Positions 33,718-41,987 of a DNA stretch of 64,000 nt are shown here, piece after piece. This DNA is from CAYMAZ01 sp964526285. Its GTDB lineage: Bacteria; Bacteroidota; Bacteroidia; Bacteroidales; DTU049. The notes beneath the pieces are model-generated. The model ran no database searches. It was not told the origin of the DNA and was given only the letters and a program-made list of their open reading frames with translations. Position 1 is the stretch's first letter; each line of letters begins with the position of its first letter. The position numbers were made by a program, and so were the translations under genes. The stretch is from the NCBI GenBank assembly GCA_964526285.1, contig CAZGIW010000002.1, forward strand, positions 54,061-118,060, given 5' to 3'.

Positions 33718-36048
33718 TTAACCTGCTTTATATATTGCTTCCTGTAATAAGTAAAATGCTTCAATCAGCTTTTCAGCACTACCGAAAAGTTTTGAGGCGT
33801 CTTTTGGAGTGCCCAGATTATGGAGTTTGATGAGTTCCCCCAATTTCTGGCGTTTGAGTTCTTCGATATCATCTTTTTCATAACGGGTAAGGATGAACCT
33901 TAGAAAATCTTTTGCTTTCAGATTCTGGTACACATCAAAGAATTTGTCTTTCTGTGCTAACTCAACACGTTTATGTCGTGTGAGCATTTCATTGCTGAAA
34001 CTCAAATAAGACAGTACATCGAAAATGTCACAATCTTTGGCATTCAGTAAATCGCGCAATGTGTCTAACTGTTCCCTGTCGAACCCTTCGAGTTCCAATC
34101 TTTTAAGGATTTCCTCCCTTTTGTCTGGGTTAGCCCAGTTTTTACGAAGTTCTTCTTCGGTTTGATAGAGGTTGGGAACAAAGCCAATTAATTTTTCAAG
34201 GAATTCTTTGGCAGTCAGAGGTTTGCCATCAGCATCAATGTACCTGATTTCAACGTTTGTAACTTTCAGCACTCTGCCATTGGATAGTTTTACTACAACT
34301 TTATCAGGTCTTGGGGGCTTGGTCGTACCATTTTCACCTCCTTCAGTTTTTCCTTCAGTATTTCCACCTTTCCCTCCAACAGAACCACCATCATCACCAG
34401 TATCATCATTGTCATCGTTATCAGGTGGGCCGTCCCAATCTTCATCATAGAAATGATTGGAAGCACCAGTGAAATCAATGATTGTAAAGAAATCTTTGCC
34501 ATCGAAAAGACGTGTACCCCTTCCGACAATCTGCTTAAACTCAACCATTGATTGAATTGTACGGGCTAAAACAATGTTCCTGACATTTCGGGCATCAACT
34601 CCAGTTGTGAGCATTTGAGACGAGGTAAGAATTACGGGAATATCTTTGTCGTTGTCCTGGAATCTCTCAAGCAACTGTCTGCCAATATCGCCTTCATCGC
34701 TGGTGACACGGACACAGTAATGAGGGTCTTTGACTGATTTATGTATGTTAATCATGTCACGCATCGTGAGGGCATGTTGCTGATCAACACAGAACACAAT
34801 GGTTTTGTCCATGGTATTGATGTGTTCCAGTATGGTTTTTGCCAAAAGTTCAGTCCTTTGTTTAATGATGATGTTTCTTTCAAAGTCGTTGATGTCGTAG
34901 CGTTTCTTTGTGTGTTTGCCGTATACTACTTTATCATCATTAACAACAATGTACTCATCAATATTCGTGGTGATACGCTTAACTTTATAGGGTGTGAGAA
35001 AACCATCATTAATTCCCTGTTTAAGAGAGTACTGATAAACAGGTTTGCCAAAATAATTGTATGTATCAATATTGTCATCTCTCTTGGGTGTAGCAGTCAT
35101 TCCCAGATGTACTGCTGATGCAAAGTAATCAAGGATGTGTCTCCAAGTACCTTCTTCATTGGCTGATCCCCTGTGACATTCATCAATTATCACCAAATCA
35201 AAGAAGTCAGGAGGATATTTTTTGTAGTACCCACCAATGTTTTCCTTTTCGGCAATTGCCTGATATATTGCGAAGAAAATATTTGCATTTGTCGGAACAA
35301 CACCCCCTCGCCTTCTGATTTCATCACCATCAATTTTAACCAAATCCTTTTCGAAGGGGTTAAAAGTGTTTATTGCCTGATCAGCCAAAACGTTACGATC
35401 CGCAAGAAACAGAATTTTGAGCCTTCTCTCAAGAGCATCCAGATTCCACCGAGCATGAAACAGTTTGTAAACAATCTGATAAGCGATAAAAGTTTTACCT
35501 GTGCCCGTTGCAAGTGTGAGCAGGATTCTTTTTTTTCCTTCTGAGATTGCTTCAATTACTTTATCAACTGCAATAATCTGATAGTATCTTGGTTTATTTG
35601 TGCCGTTTAAATCAAATGGTTGCTCAGTTAACTTTTGCAATGTCTGAGTGGTTTCAGACATTACTTTTTCGTATAGTTCATCAGGAGAAGGAAATTTTTC
35701 TACATAATCTCCCTTTCCAGTATTGCAATCGAATTCATAATGTTGTTGACCATTTGTTGAATACACTAAACGAACATTCAGATCACTGGCATAATCTATT
35801 GCCTGTTGTAGTCCTTCTGTAGGGTGCTTATCATATGCCTTTGCTTCAACAATAGCAAGATTGACATTTTTGTTTTTTAGCAGATAGTCCACTTTTTTAG
35901 GCTTCCCCCTTTTGTTGCCGAATAACTTACGTCCATCTGTGTAAAAATACTCACGATGAATATTATCCATCAACCAACCACACTGAGCCAGGAATGGGTC
36001 AATGAAATTGGCTCTTGTGTCTGCTTCTGTGTAATGTCTATGGTCCAA
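33718..36048 (-). CDS. hsdR: Type I restriction enzyme R subunit HsdR
   Basis: Endonuclease and translocase subunit. The N-terminal PD-(D/E)xK nuclease includes KVDYLLKNKNVNLAIVEAKA. The SF2 motor has Walker A LTLATGTGKTFIAYQ, Walker B IIDECHR, and GMTATPKRDD, followed by ILTSSQMLTTGVDARN and QIVGRGTRLF. An unusual Asp/Gly-rich linker (NDDNDDTGDDGGSVGGKGGN) precedes the C-terminal helical part. The frame is open to a GTG at 36105, but the operon's TATCTTTG promoter overlaps that codon. I therefore place the start at a TTG (36048), giving an N terminus LDHRHYTEADTRANFIDPFL typical of homologues. First gene of the eight-gene operon. Confidence 0.92.
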   Translation of the reverse strand: MDHRHYTEADTRANFIDPFLAQCGWLMDNIHREYFYTDGRKLFGNKRGKPKKVDYLLKNKNVNLAIVEAKAYDKHPTEGLQQAIDYASDLNVRLVYSTNGQQHYEFDCNTGKGDYVEKFPSPDELYEKVMSETTQTLQKLTEQPFDLNGTNKPRYYQIIAVDKVIEAISEGKKRILLTLATGTGKTFIAYQIVYKLFHARWNLDALERRLKILFLADRNVLADQAINTFNPFEKDLVKIDGDEIRRRGGVVPTNANIFFAIYQAIAEKENIGGYYKKYPPDFFDLVIIDECHRGSANEEGTWRHILDYFASAVHLGMTATPKRDDNIDTYNYFGKPVYQYSLKQGINDGFLTPYKVKRITTNIDEYIVVNDDKVVYGKHTKKRYDINDFERNIIIKQRTELLAKTILEHINTMDKTIVFCVDQQHALTMRDMINIHKSVKDPHYCVRVTSDEGDIGRQLLERFQDNDKDIPVILTSSQMLTTGVDARNVRNIVLARTIQSMVEFKQIVGRGTRLFDGKDFFTIIDFTGASNHFYDEDWDGPPDNDDNDDTGDDGGSVGGKGGNTEGKTEGGENGTTKPPRPDKVVVKLSNGRVLKVTNVEIRYIDADGKPLTAKEFLEKLIGFVPNLYQTEEELRKNWANPDKREEILKRLELEGFDREQLDTLRDLLNAKDCDIFDVLSYLSFSNEMLTRHKRVELAQKDKFFDVYQNLKAKDFLRFILTRYEKDDIEELKRQKLGELIKLHNLGTPKDASKLFGSAEKLIEAFYLLQEAIYKAG

Positions 36049-36104
36049 ATTAATCAGATTTAACTCATTATCGCAACAAACAAGTGCGAAAATAAAATAA
36101 CACA

Positions 36105-36112
36105 CAAAGATA
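36105..36112 (-). promoter_or_regulatory. -7 box of the hsdR-hsdM-hsdS-tcmP operon
   Basis: TATCTTTG on the minus strand, a perfect TAnnTTTG match. It overlaps the most upstream in-frame GTG of hsdR and argues for the downstream TTG start. Confidence 0.5.
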
Positions 36113-36170
36113 TTAAAAAAATGTAATTTATCTACGAAAAAATTAAAAAAATGGAAATATATAACACTAA

Positions 36171-36225
36171 TTTTTTTTTTTTTTTAAGCAAAATTTTTTA
36201 ACTATATATGGAAAAGGGGGGGGGG
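36171..36225. other. Homopolymer tracts upstream of the hsd promoter: T15 and G10
   Basis: T15 at 36171-36185 and G10 at 36216-36225, about 60-115 bases upstream of the hsdR -7 box. The G10 tract is very unusual in this AT-rich DNA. Either a slippage-prone regulatory spacer or a sequencing artefact. Confidence 0.6.
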
Positions 36226-36430
36226 AATCAATAAAAGTTTTTAATTATTTAAAAAAACAACAAAATATTTTCAATAGAAAATGAGAAACCTCATTCGAAC
36301 GTTCTCTCAACTCAAATCTTTCTACACTTTGTTCCCCGAAACTTCAGTTAAGGGGAACTTATTCTCATTCTGTTTCTCATTTTTCATTCCCCGAAATCCG
36401 AAGGATAAAGGGGACACTGTTTCTCATTTT

Positions 36431-36733
36431 AATCATCTGAGATTATTAACATCATATGAAGTACAAAAGTATTAGTGTTTTTTATGTATATGAAGAAGAA
36501 GCAAGTTAGAATGAGAATGACAAACAGAATGAAGTAAAACAAAATGAGAAACATTATTTTAATTCTGTTTCTCATCTAATCATCTGAGATTATTAACATC
36601 ATATGAAGTACAAAAGTATTAGTGTTTTTTATGTATATGAAGAAGAAGCAAGTTAGAATGAGAATGACAAACAGAATGAAGTAAAACAAAATGAGAAACG
36701 TCATTCTCATTCTGTTTCTCATTTTGTTTTGTA
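36431..36733. repeat. Two direct copies (period 147) of a unit of about 122 bp, ending in a large palindrome
   Basis: Copies begin at 36431 and 36578 (AATCATCTGAGATTATTAAC ...) and are almost identical for about 122 bases. The second copy continues into a palindrome pairing AAAACAAAATGAGAAAC (36683-36699) with GTTTCTCATTTTGTTTT (36713-36729), which abuts the 3' end of tRNA-Leu and may serve as its terminator. The rest of 36226-36430 shows further AATGAGAAAC/GTTTCTCATT fragments and no gene. Confidence 0.75.
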
Positions 36734-36816
36734 CCCAGAGCGGGACTTGAACCCGCACGACCTCAACGGTCACAGGATTTTAAGTCCTGCGTGTCTACCA
36801 GTTCCACCATCCGGGC
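36732..36816 (-). tRNA. tRNA-Leu (TAA)
   Basis: 85-nt class II tRNA. The acceptor stem GCCCGGA pairs with TCTGGGT (two G-T pairs). The D arm has GGTGGAACTGGTAGAC, and the anticodon arm CAGGA-CTTAAAA-TCCTG has anticodon TAA. A variable arm and the T arm GCGGGTTCAAGTCCCGC follow. CCA is not encoded. Confidence 0.95.
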
Positions 36817-36857
36817 GTTCCTGCAAAAAAAACCTCTCAGCGTTTTTGAGAGGAGTG

Positions 36858-36930
<73 letters not shown>

Positions 36931-37070
36931 TTTTGGTGTTGCAAAATTAAAGTTTTTTTTAATTCATATAAATTTTTTTTCAAAATTTTTAATCAAAAAT
37001 AATTCAAAGCAAAGCGACACAATCTATAAATCGATGTCTTTCAATACTTTAAAATTAAAAAAAAAATTAC

Positions 37071-37078
37071 TATCTTTG
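37071..37078 (+). promoter_or_regulatory. -7 box for the KamA-family gene, with structured leader
   Basis: TATCTTTG, 72 bases before the ATG. The leader of about 65 nt holds a hairpin GATGCAA-CCAA-TTGCATC-like (about 37091-37109). Confidence 0.55.
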
Positions 37079-37149
37079 TAGGTCAAACCCGATGCAACCA
37101 ATTTGCATCATATGTTTAAATCGAAGTAGAATTTAGAAAATATCATATT

Positions 37150-38673
37150 ATGAGCTTATCAAACACAGATTTTTTGTATAAACCAAGACACTACAGGGAT
37201 ATTCCGCTATTTAAAGATGTAAGCAGGGAAGAGTGGAATGACCCAAGATGGCAGTTGAAAAATGCAATACGTGACCCTCAGCAATTAAAGAAAGTGATTA
37301 AGCTTTCAGACAAGCAGCTGAAAATGATTGTTCAAACCATTGATACAATGAGGAAGGAGGGAAAAGAACCTTTGCGCATTACTCCATATTATGCTTCTCT
37401 CATGCAGGAAGATGTGTTTCATCCCAAAATGCTTGAGGGAGAACGAGAAGAAGAACGCCTTGATCCGATTTTCTGGCAAAGTGTACCCACACCTGCTCAC
37501 ACATTTTATCCTGATGCTGCAGAGGAGGAGTCCATGTCCGAAGGATCAAGGAGCTATGGGTCTGTTTATCAGAGATATCCAAATAGAGTAGCATTCTTTG
37601 TTGGCTCCAATACAAATTGTGCAGCTTATTGCACTCATTGTCAAAGAGCCAAATCCCTTGATAAAGATTCAACCGTGTCAACTGAGGATATAAAAAAAGG
37701 CTTGTTTTATATAGGCCTCAATACAAATATTGATGAAGTGCTTGTGACCGGAGGTGATGCTTTGCAAATTAATAAACAGCTGCTGGCCTCAATACTTTCA
37801 GAACTGAGTAAAATAAAACATATCAGAGTTATCAGAATAGCAACACGAGTTCCGGTTGTGATGCCCATGGGCGTAACAGATGAATTGCTGGAGATTATTA
37901 AAAACAATGCAAACAAATTCAATGATGGTCCAAAAAAATATGTTTATATCATGACTCACCTGAATCATTATCAGGAAGTGACAGAAGATTTTCGTTTATG
38001 CATGGAACGTATTCATGACCATGGTTTTACCCCCCGCAATCAAACGGTGATGTTGAAACATGTGAATGCATATTACCGAACTCTGGCAGAAACTTTCAGG
38101 CGGATGTTTTGGGCAGGTCTTCATCCTTATTACCTGTTGCAATGTCATAAAGAAAAAGGTATTGTGCATTTTATTACGCCCATTCAGGTTGGGAAAATTT
38201 ATATGAAGCATCTTCAGGGTTGGTTGTCAGGAACTGTTCGCCCCAATTATGCTTCAAATGTTGAAGGTGGTGGAGGGAAAGTTTTGCTTATGCCATCAGG
38301 GCATGATACGCTGAATCTATTGCCAGATCTTGAGGCAAAAAGAAGCAAGCCCTATGCAAGAGTAAAAACCTGGGATGGCAAGGTGTTTTCTGATTATGAG
38401 GCACTTGGACGTTGTCCCAAGCCTGAATTTGAAGAATCTGTAAAAATAATGGATGAATTTATCGGTCGTACTGGTGTGTATCAGCCCAGTCTCATACTTA
38501 CAGATCCTGAAGGAAAGAGGATGCATGCAACAAATGTAAGGTTTCCGGATTTATACAATGAAAGAAAATCTCAGATTCTGGATTATGACTCACAGGGGGA
38601 TGATGGATTGCCATGGTCAAATCCAGCTCTTATCACTGATTTTCTTGACAAAGAATACAAAAAAAGCAAGTAA
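37150..38673 (+). CDS. KamA-family radical SAM aminomutase, substrate uncertain
   Basis: 507 residues. The radical-SAM cluster motif is CAAYCTHC (Cys157, 161, 164). VLVTGGDAL and RIATRVPVVMP are the shared core of lysine 2,3-aminomutases. The PLP lysine is in EGGGGKVLL (Lys377). However the two aspartates that hold the lysine epsilon-amino group in clostridial KamA (in GVND and FVVDAPGGGGK) are replaced by Ala307 (HVNAYY) and Asn370 (YASNVEGGGGK). Hence the substrate is probably not lysine. The chain has an extended N terminus and a C-terminal extension of about 90 residues. Single-gene unit with its own promoter and leader. Confidence 0.85.
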   Translation: MSLSNTDFLYKPRHYRDIPLFKDVSREEWNDPRWQLKNAIRDPQQLKKVIKLSDKQLKMIVQTIDTMRKEGKEPLRITPYYASLMQEDVFHPKMLEGEREEERLDPIFWQSVPTPAHTFYPDAAEEESMSEGSRSYGSVYQRYPNRVAFFVGSNTNCAAYCTHCQRAKSLDKDSTVSTEDIKKGLFYIGLNTNIDEVLVTGGDALQINKQLLASILSELSKIKHIRVIRIATRVPVVMPMGVTDELLEIIKNNANKFNDGPKKYVYIMTHLNHYQEVTEDFRLCMERIHDHGFTPRNQTVMLKHVNAYYRTLAETFRRMFWAGLHPYYLLQCHKEKGIVHFITPIQVGKIYMKHLQGWLSGTVRPNYASNVEGGGGKVLLMPSGHDTLNLLPDLEAKRSKPYARVKTWDGKVFSDYEALGRCPKPEFEESVKIMDEFIGRTGVYQPSLILTDPEGKRMHATNVRFPDLYNERKSQILDYDSQGDDGLPWSNPALITDFLDKEYKKSK

Positions 38674-38750
38674 TAACGTCATAAATCTATTGGGTTTTTC
38701 TATTGAAATTTTATTGACATTATAATAAAATCAAACATGGTTTTTTTATT

Positions 38751-38758
38751 TAATTTTG
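38751..38758 (+). promoter_or_regulatory. -7 box for ppdK
   Basis: TAATTTTG, about 50 bases before the ppdK ATG. Confidence 0.5.
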
Positions 38759-38807
38759 CAGCTCTGATAAATCAATTAAATAATTATAAAAATAATAACA
38801 CAAGAAA

Positions 38808-41552
38808 ATGAGAACAGTTAAACGCGTTTACACATTCGGAGACAAAAGAGCCGAAGGAAAAGCAGACATGAAGAACCTTTTGGGTGGCAAAGGAGCCAAT
38901 CTTGCTGAGATGAATCTCATCGGAGTACCTGTTCCTCCGGGATTAACTATCACGACTGAAGTCTGTACTGAGTACAATGAACTTGGTAAAGAAAGAATTA
39001 TTGAAATACTATATGATGATGTCCGTGATGGAATCAGAAATATGGAAAACATTATGGGAGCAAAATTTGGAGATTCTGAAAATCCTTTGTTGCTTTCTGT
39101 TCGTTCGGGAGCACGTGCATCCATGCCCGGGATGATGGATACAATTCTGAATCTGGGATTGAATGATGTTTCAGTTGAAGGTATTGCCAAAAAATCAGGA
39201 AATGAACGTTTTGCATGGGATTCATATCGTCGTTTTGTTCAGATGTTTGGGGATGTGGTTTTGGGAATGAAACCCGAATCCAAAGAAGATCATGATCCTT
39301 TTGAAGAGATTATTGACCATATGAAAGAAGAAAAAGGAGTTGAACTGGATACAGATCTCACAACTGATGATTTGAAAGAACTGGTAAAACGCTTTAAAGA
39401 AGCTGTAAAAAGAAATACAGGCAAAGATTTTCCAACAGATCCGTGGGAACAACTTTGGGGTTCTGTCATCGCTGTGTTTGAAAGCTGGAACAATGAAAGA
39501 GCTACTTTGTACAGAAGATTAAATAATATTCCTGCAGAATGGGGAACAGCTGTGAATGTGCAGGCGATGGTGTTTGGAAATATGGGACAATCAAGCGGAA
39601 CTGGTGTTTGTTTTACGAGAGATTCAGCAACAGGAGAAAATATTCTTACAGGGGAATATTTGATGAATGCACAGGGTGAAGATGTTGTTGCCGGAATTCG
39701 TACCCCTCAGCAGATTTCCATTGAACAATCAAAAAGATGGGCAAAACTGGCACAGGTTTCTGAAGAAGATCGCAGAGAAAAATTCCCGTCTCTTGAAGAA
39801 GTGATGCCCGCTGCATTTAATGAACTTGTTGATATTTTAAAAAAACTTGAACTTCATTATAAAGATATGCAGGACATTGAGTTCACCATTCAGGAAGGCA
39901 AACTGTGGATGCTTCAAACCCGCAACGGAAAGAGAACCGGTGCTTCAATGCTGCAAATTGCAATGGATTTTTACAGGGAAGGATTAATTACCGAAAAAGA
40001 TGCTTTAATGCGAATGGATCCTGCAAAACTTGATGAATTACTGCATCCTGTTTTTGATTTAACCGCACTGGCTCAGGCCACTCCAATTGCTAAAGGATTG
40101 CCTGCTTCTCCTGGTGCTGCCACTGGTCAGATTGTTTTCTTTGCTGATGATGCCGAAGAATGGTCTCAGCAAAACAAAAAAACAATTCTTGTAAGGGTTG
40201 AAACTTCTCCCGAAGATTTGAAAGGAATGAATGCTGCCGAGGGTATTCTCACTGCAAGAGGTGGTATGACAAGTCATGCCGCTGTGGTTGCACGCGGAAT
40301 GGGAAAATGTTGTGTCTCAGGTGCCGGCGGAATCAACATCAACTACAAAGAACGCACAATGACTGCCAATGGCAAAGTTTACAGAGAAGGTGACTGGATT
40401 TCTCTCAACGGAAGTTCGGGCGAAGTTATTGAAGGAAAAGTTGCTACAGTTGACCCTGAAGTAAGCGGCGATTTTGCATTGCTTATGGATATGGCTGAAA
40501 AATATACAAGAATGTCAGTTCGTACAAATGCAGATACTCCTCACGATTCACAGGTTGCACGTGATTTTGGGGCAAAAGGTATTGGACTTTGTCGTACAGA
40601 GCATATGTTTTTTGAAGGAGACAGAATTATTGCCATGCGCGAAATGATTCTGGCATCTGATGAAGCCGGAAGAAGAAAAGCCCTTGACAAACTGCTTCCT
40701 ATGCAACGTGAAGATTTTGAGGGTATTTTTGAAGCAATGAACGGTTTTCCAGTTACAATTCGCCTGCTTGACCCACCTTTGCATGAATTTGTGCCTCATG
40801 AAGAAGCCAATCAGAAAGAACTTTCTGATGCCATAGGAATTTCTGTTGAAGTAATTAAGCAAAAAATTCATGATCTTGAAGAAATGAATCCTATGCTTGG
40901 ACACAGAGGTTGCCGTCTTGGAAATACATATCCTGAAATTTCTGAAATGCAGGCAAGAGCAATCATTGAAGCTGCTCTCAATTGTAAAAAACGCGGTATC
41001 AAAGCCATTGCCGAAATTATGATTCCTCTTCCCGGTACTTTGAAAGAATTGAAAATGCAGGAAGATATTGTTAGAAGCACAATCAATAAAGTTTTTGCTG
41101 AATACAATGATACAGTTGAATATTTGTTCGGAACTATGATTGAAGTGCCTCGTGCTGCTCTCACTGCCAATCAGATTGCTGAAAGTGCTGAGTTTTTCTC
41201 ATTCGGAACAAATGACCTGACCCAAATGACATTTGGTTATTCAAGAGATGATATCGGAAAATTTATCAATATCTACCTTGAAAAAAACCTGCTTAAACAG
41301 GATCCTTTCCAGGTGCTTGATCGTGAAGGTGTTGGACAACTGGTGAAAATGGGAGTTGAAAAAGGTCGCCAAACCAAGCCGGATCTGAAGATTGGTATCT
41401 GCGGTGAACATGGCGGTGATCCTTCATCTGTTGAGTTCTGTCATATGGTGGGAATGGATTATGTGAGCTGTTCTCCCTTCAGAGTTCCCATTGCAAGAGT
41501 GGCTGCGGCTCAGGCGGCATTGAACTATCCTGATGGTGAAAAAAAAAACTAA
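38808..41552 (+). CDS. ppdK: Pyruvate, phosphate dikinase
   Basis: 914 residues. Interconverts pyruvate + ATP + Pi with PEP + AMP + PPi. The N-terminal ATP-grasp domain has GGKGANLAEM and SVRSGARASMPGMMDTILNL. The phosphohistidine swivel is GGMTSHAAVVARGMGKCCVSG-like (TSHAA). The PEP/pyruvate TIM barrel holds GLCRTEHMFF, MLGHRGCRLG, and the catalytic cysteine in IGICGEHGGDPSSV. The stop at 41550-41552 follows GEKKN, read across a run of ten A residues. In the -1 frame the sequence stays open for a further 51-52 codons (see the separate entry). The terminator lies only after that second stop. Single-gene unit. Confidence 0.95.
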   Translation: MRTVKRVYTFGDKRAEGKADMKNLLGGKGANLAEMNLIGVPVPPGLTITTEVCTEYNELGKERIIEILYDDVRDGIRNMENIMGAKFGDSENPLLLSVRSGARASMPGMMDTILNLGLNDVSVEGIAKKSGNERFAWDSYRRFVQMFGDVVLGMKPESKEDHDPFEEIIDHMKEEKGVELDTDLTTDDLKELVKRFKEAVKRNTGKDFPTDPWEQLWGSVIAVFESWNNERATLYRRLNNIPAEWGTAVNVQAMVFGNMGQSSGTGVCFTRDSATGENILTGEYLMNAQGEDVVAGIRTPQQISIEQSKRWAKLAQVSEEDRREKFPSLEEVMPAAFNELVDILKKLELHYKDMQDIEFTIQEGKLWMLQTRNGKRTGASMLQIAMDFYREGLITEKDALMRMDPAKLDELLHPVFDLTALAQATPIAKGLPASPGAATGQIVFFADDAEEWSQQNKKTILVRVETSPEDLKGMNAAEGILTARGGMTSHAAVVARGMGKCCVSGAGGININYKERTMTANGKVYREGDWISLNGSSGEVIEGKVATVDPEVSGDFALLMDMAEKYTRMSVRTNADTPHDSQVARDFGAKGIGLCRTEHMFFEGDRIIAMREMILASDEAGRRKALDKLLPMQREDFEGIFEAMNGFPVTIRLLDPPLHEFVPHEEANQKELSDAIGISVEVIKQKIHDLEEMNPMLGHRGCRLGNTYPEISEMQARAIIEAALNCKKRGIKAIAEIMIPLPGTLKELKMQEDIVRSTINKVFAEYNDTVEYLFGTMIEVPRAALTANQIAESAEFFSFGTNDLTQMTFGYSRDDIGKFINIYLEKNLLKQDPFQVLDREGVGQLVKMGVEKGRQTKPDLKIGICGEHGGDPSSVEFCHMVGMDYVSCSPFRVPIARVAAAQAALNYPDGEKKN

Positions 41553-41707
41553 CTCAGGATCAGCCTGAAACTTACAGGTGTAAAAAGTGTAATAAAATTG
41601 TCGTTGATGCAAAAAAATGCAAACACGATTCAGATAAAAAAGACAAAAAGTCTGACAAAAACAAAAAATCAGGCAAAGGCAAAAAAGCCCGCAAAGGCAA
41701 AAAATAA
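41540..41707 (+). other. Out-of-frame Lys-rich zinc-finger tail behind ppdK (A10 slippage site)
   Basis: The last ppdK codons contain A10 at 41539-41548. In the -1 frame the sequence reads KKKLTQDQPETYRCKKCNK and on through a third cysteine with CKH (CxxC-x9-CxH). It ends in a Lys/Gly/Ser-rich tail and a TAA at 41705-41707. This frame has no start codon of its own and a TGA just before the A-run, so it can only be expressed by slippage from ppdK. It could also be the true ppdK C terminus if the run is really 11 A. Codon content (Lys, Asp, paired Cys, no rare pattern) looks coding. Confidence 0.65.
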
Positions 41708-41730
41708 TTGCTTACAATTTTTTATGAAAA

Positions 41731-41754
41731 GGCATTCGGTTGAATGCCTTTTTT
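41731..41754 (+). terminator. Rho-independent terminator of ppdK
   Basis: GGCATTC-GGTT-GAATGCC followed by TTTTTT, preceded by AAAA. It lies 24 bases after the stop of the out-of-frame tail and about 180 bases after the ppdK stop. Confidence 0.88.
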
Positions 41755-41778
41755 GTTAGCTTTGATATTATTGTGCGA

Positions 41779-41862
41779 AGGGCTTTAGCCCTGAGCTAAT
41801 AAAAAAATTGTATCCGATACAATTAAAAACAAAATTATTAATAGCAACGGGCTTCAGCCCGT
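41779..41862. repeat. Two short hairpins of the CTTCAG type
   Basis: AGGGC-TTTA-GCCCT at 41779-41792 and ACGGGC-TTCA-GCCCGT at 41847-41862, the latter followed by AGAAACCT. Same loop as at 12445 and 12506 with different stems. The rest of the 41863-41987 stretch is AT-rich without a gene. Confidence 0.6.
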
Positions 41863-41987
41863 AGAAACCTTAATAATGAAATCCTTTGTATTGTGTCGGA
41901 CAACAAATTCTTGTAAATTCGAGTATTTATAGCTAAAAAAAACTACGATATTTTTAACTGCTCACCACTAAAAATACCGTAATGTTT

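Noticed and set aside
36431..36720. Possible CRISPR-like array
   Set aside because: Only two long direct copies, no regular short repeat with unique spacers and no cas genes.
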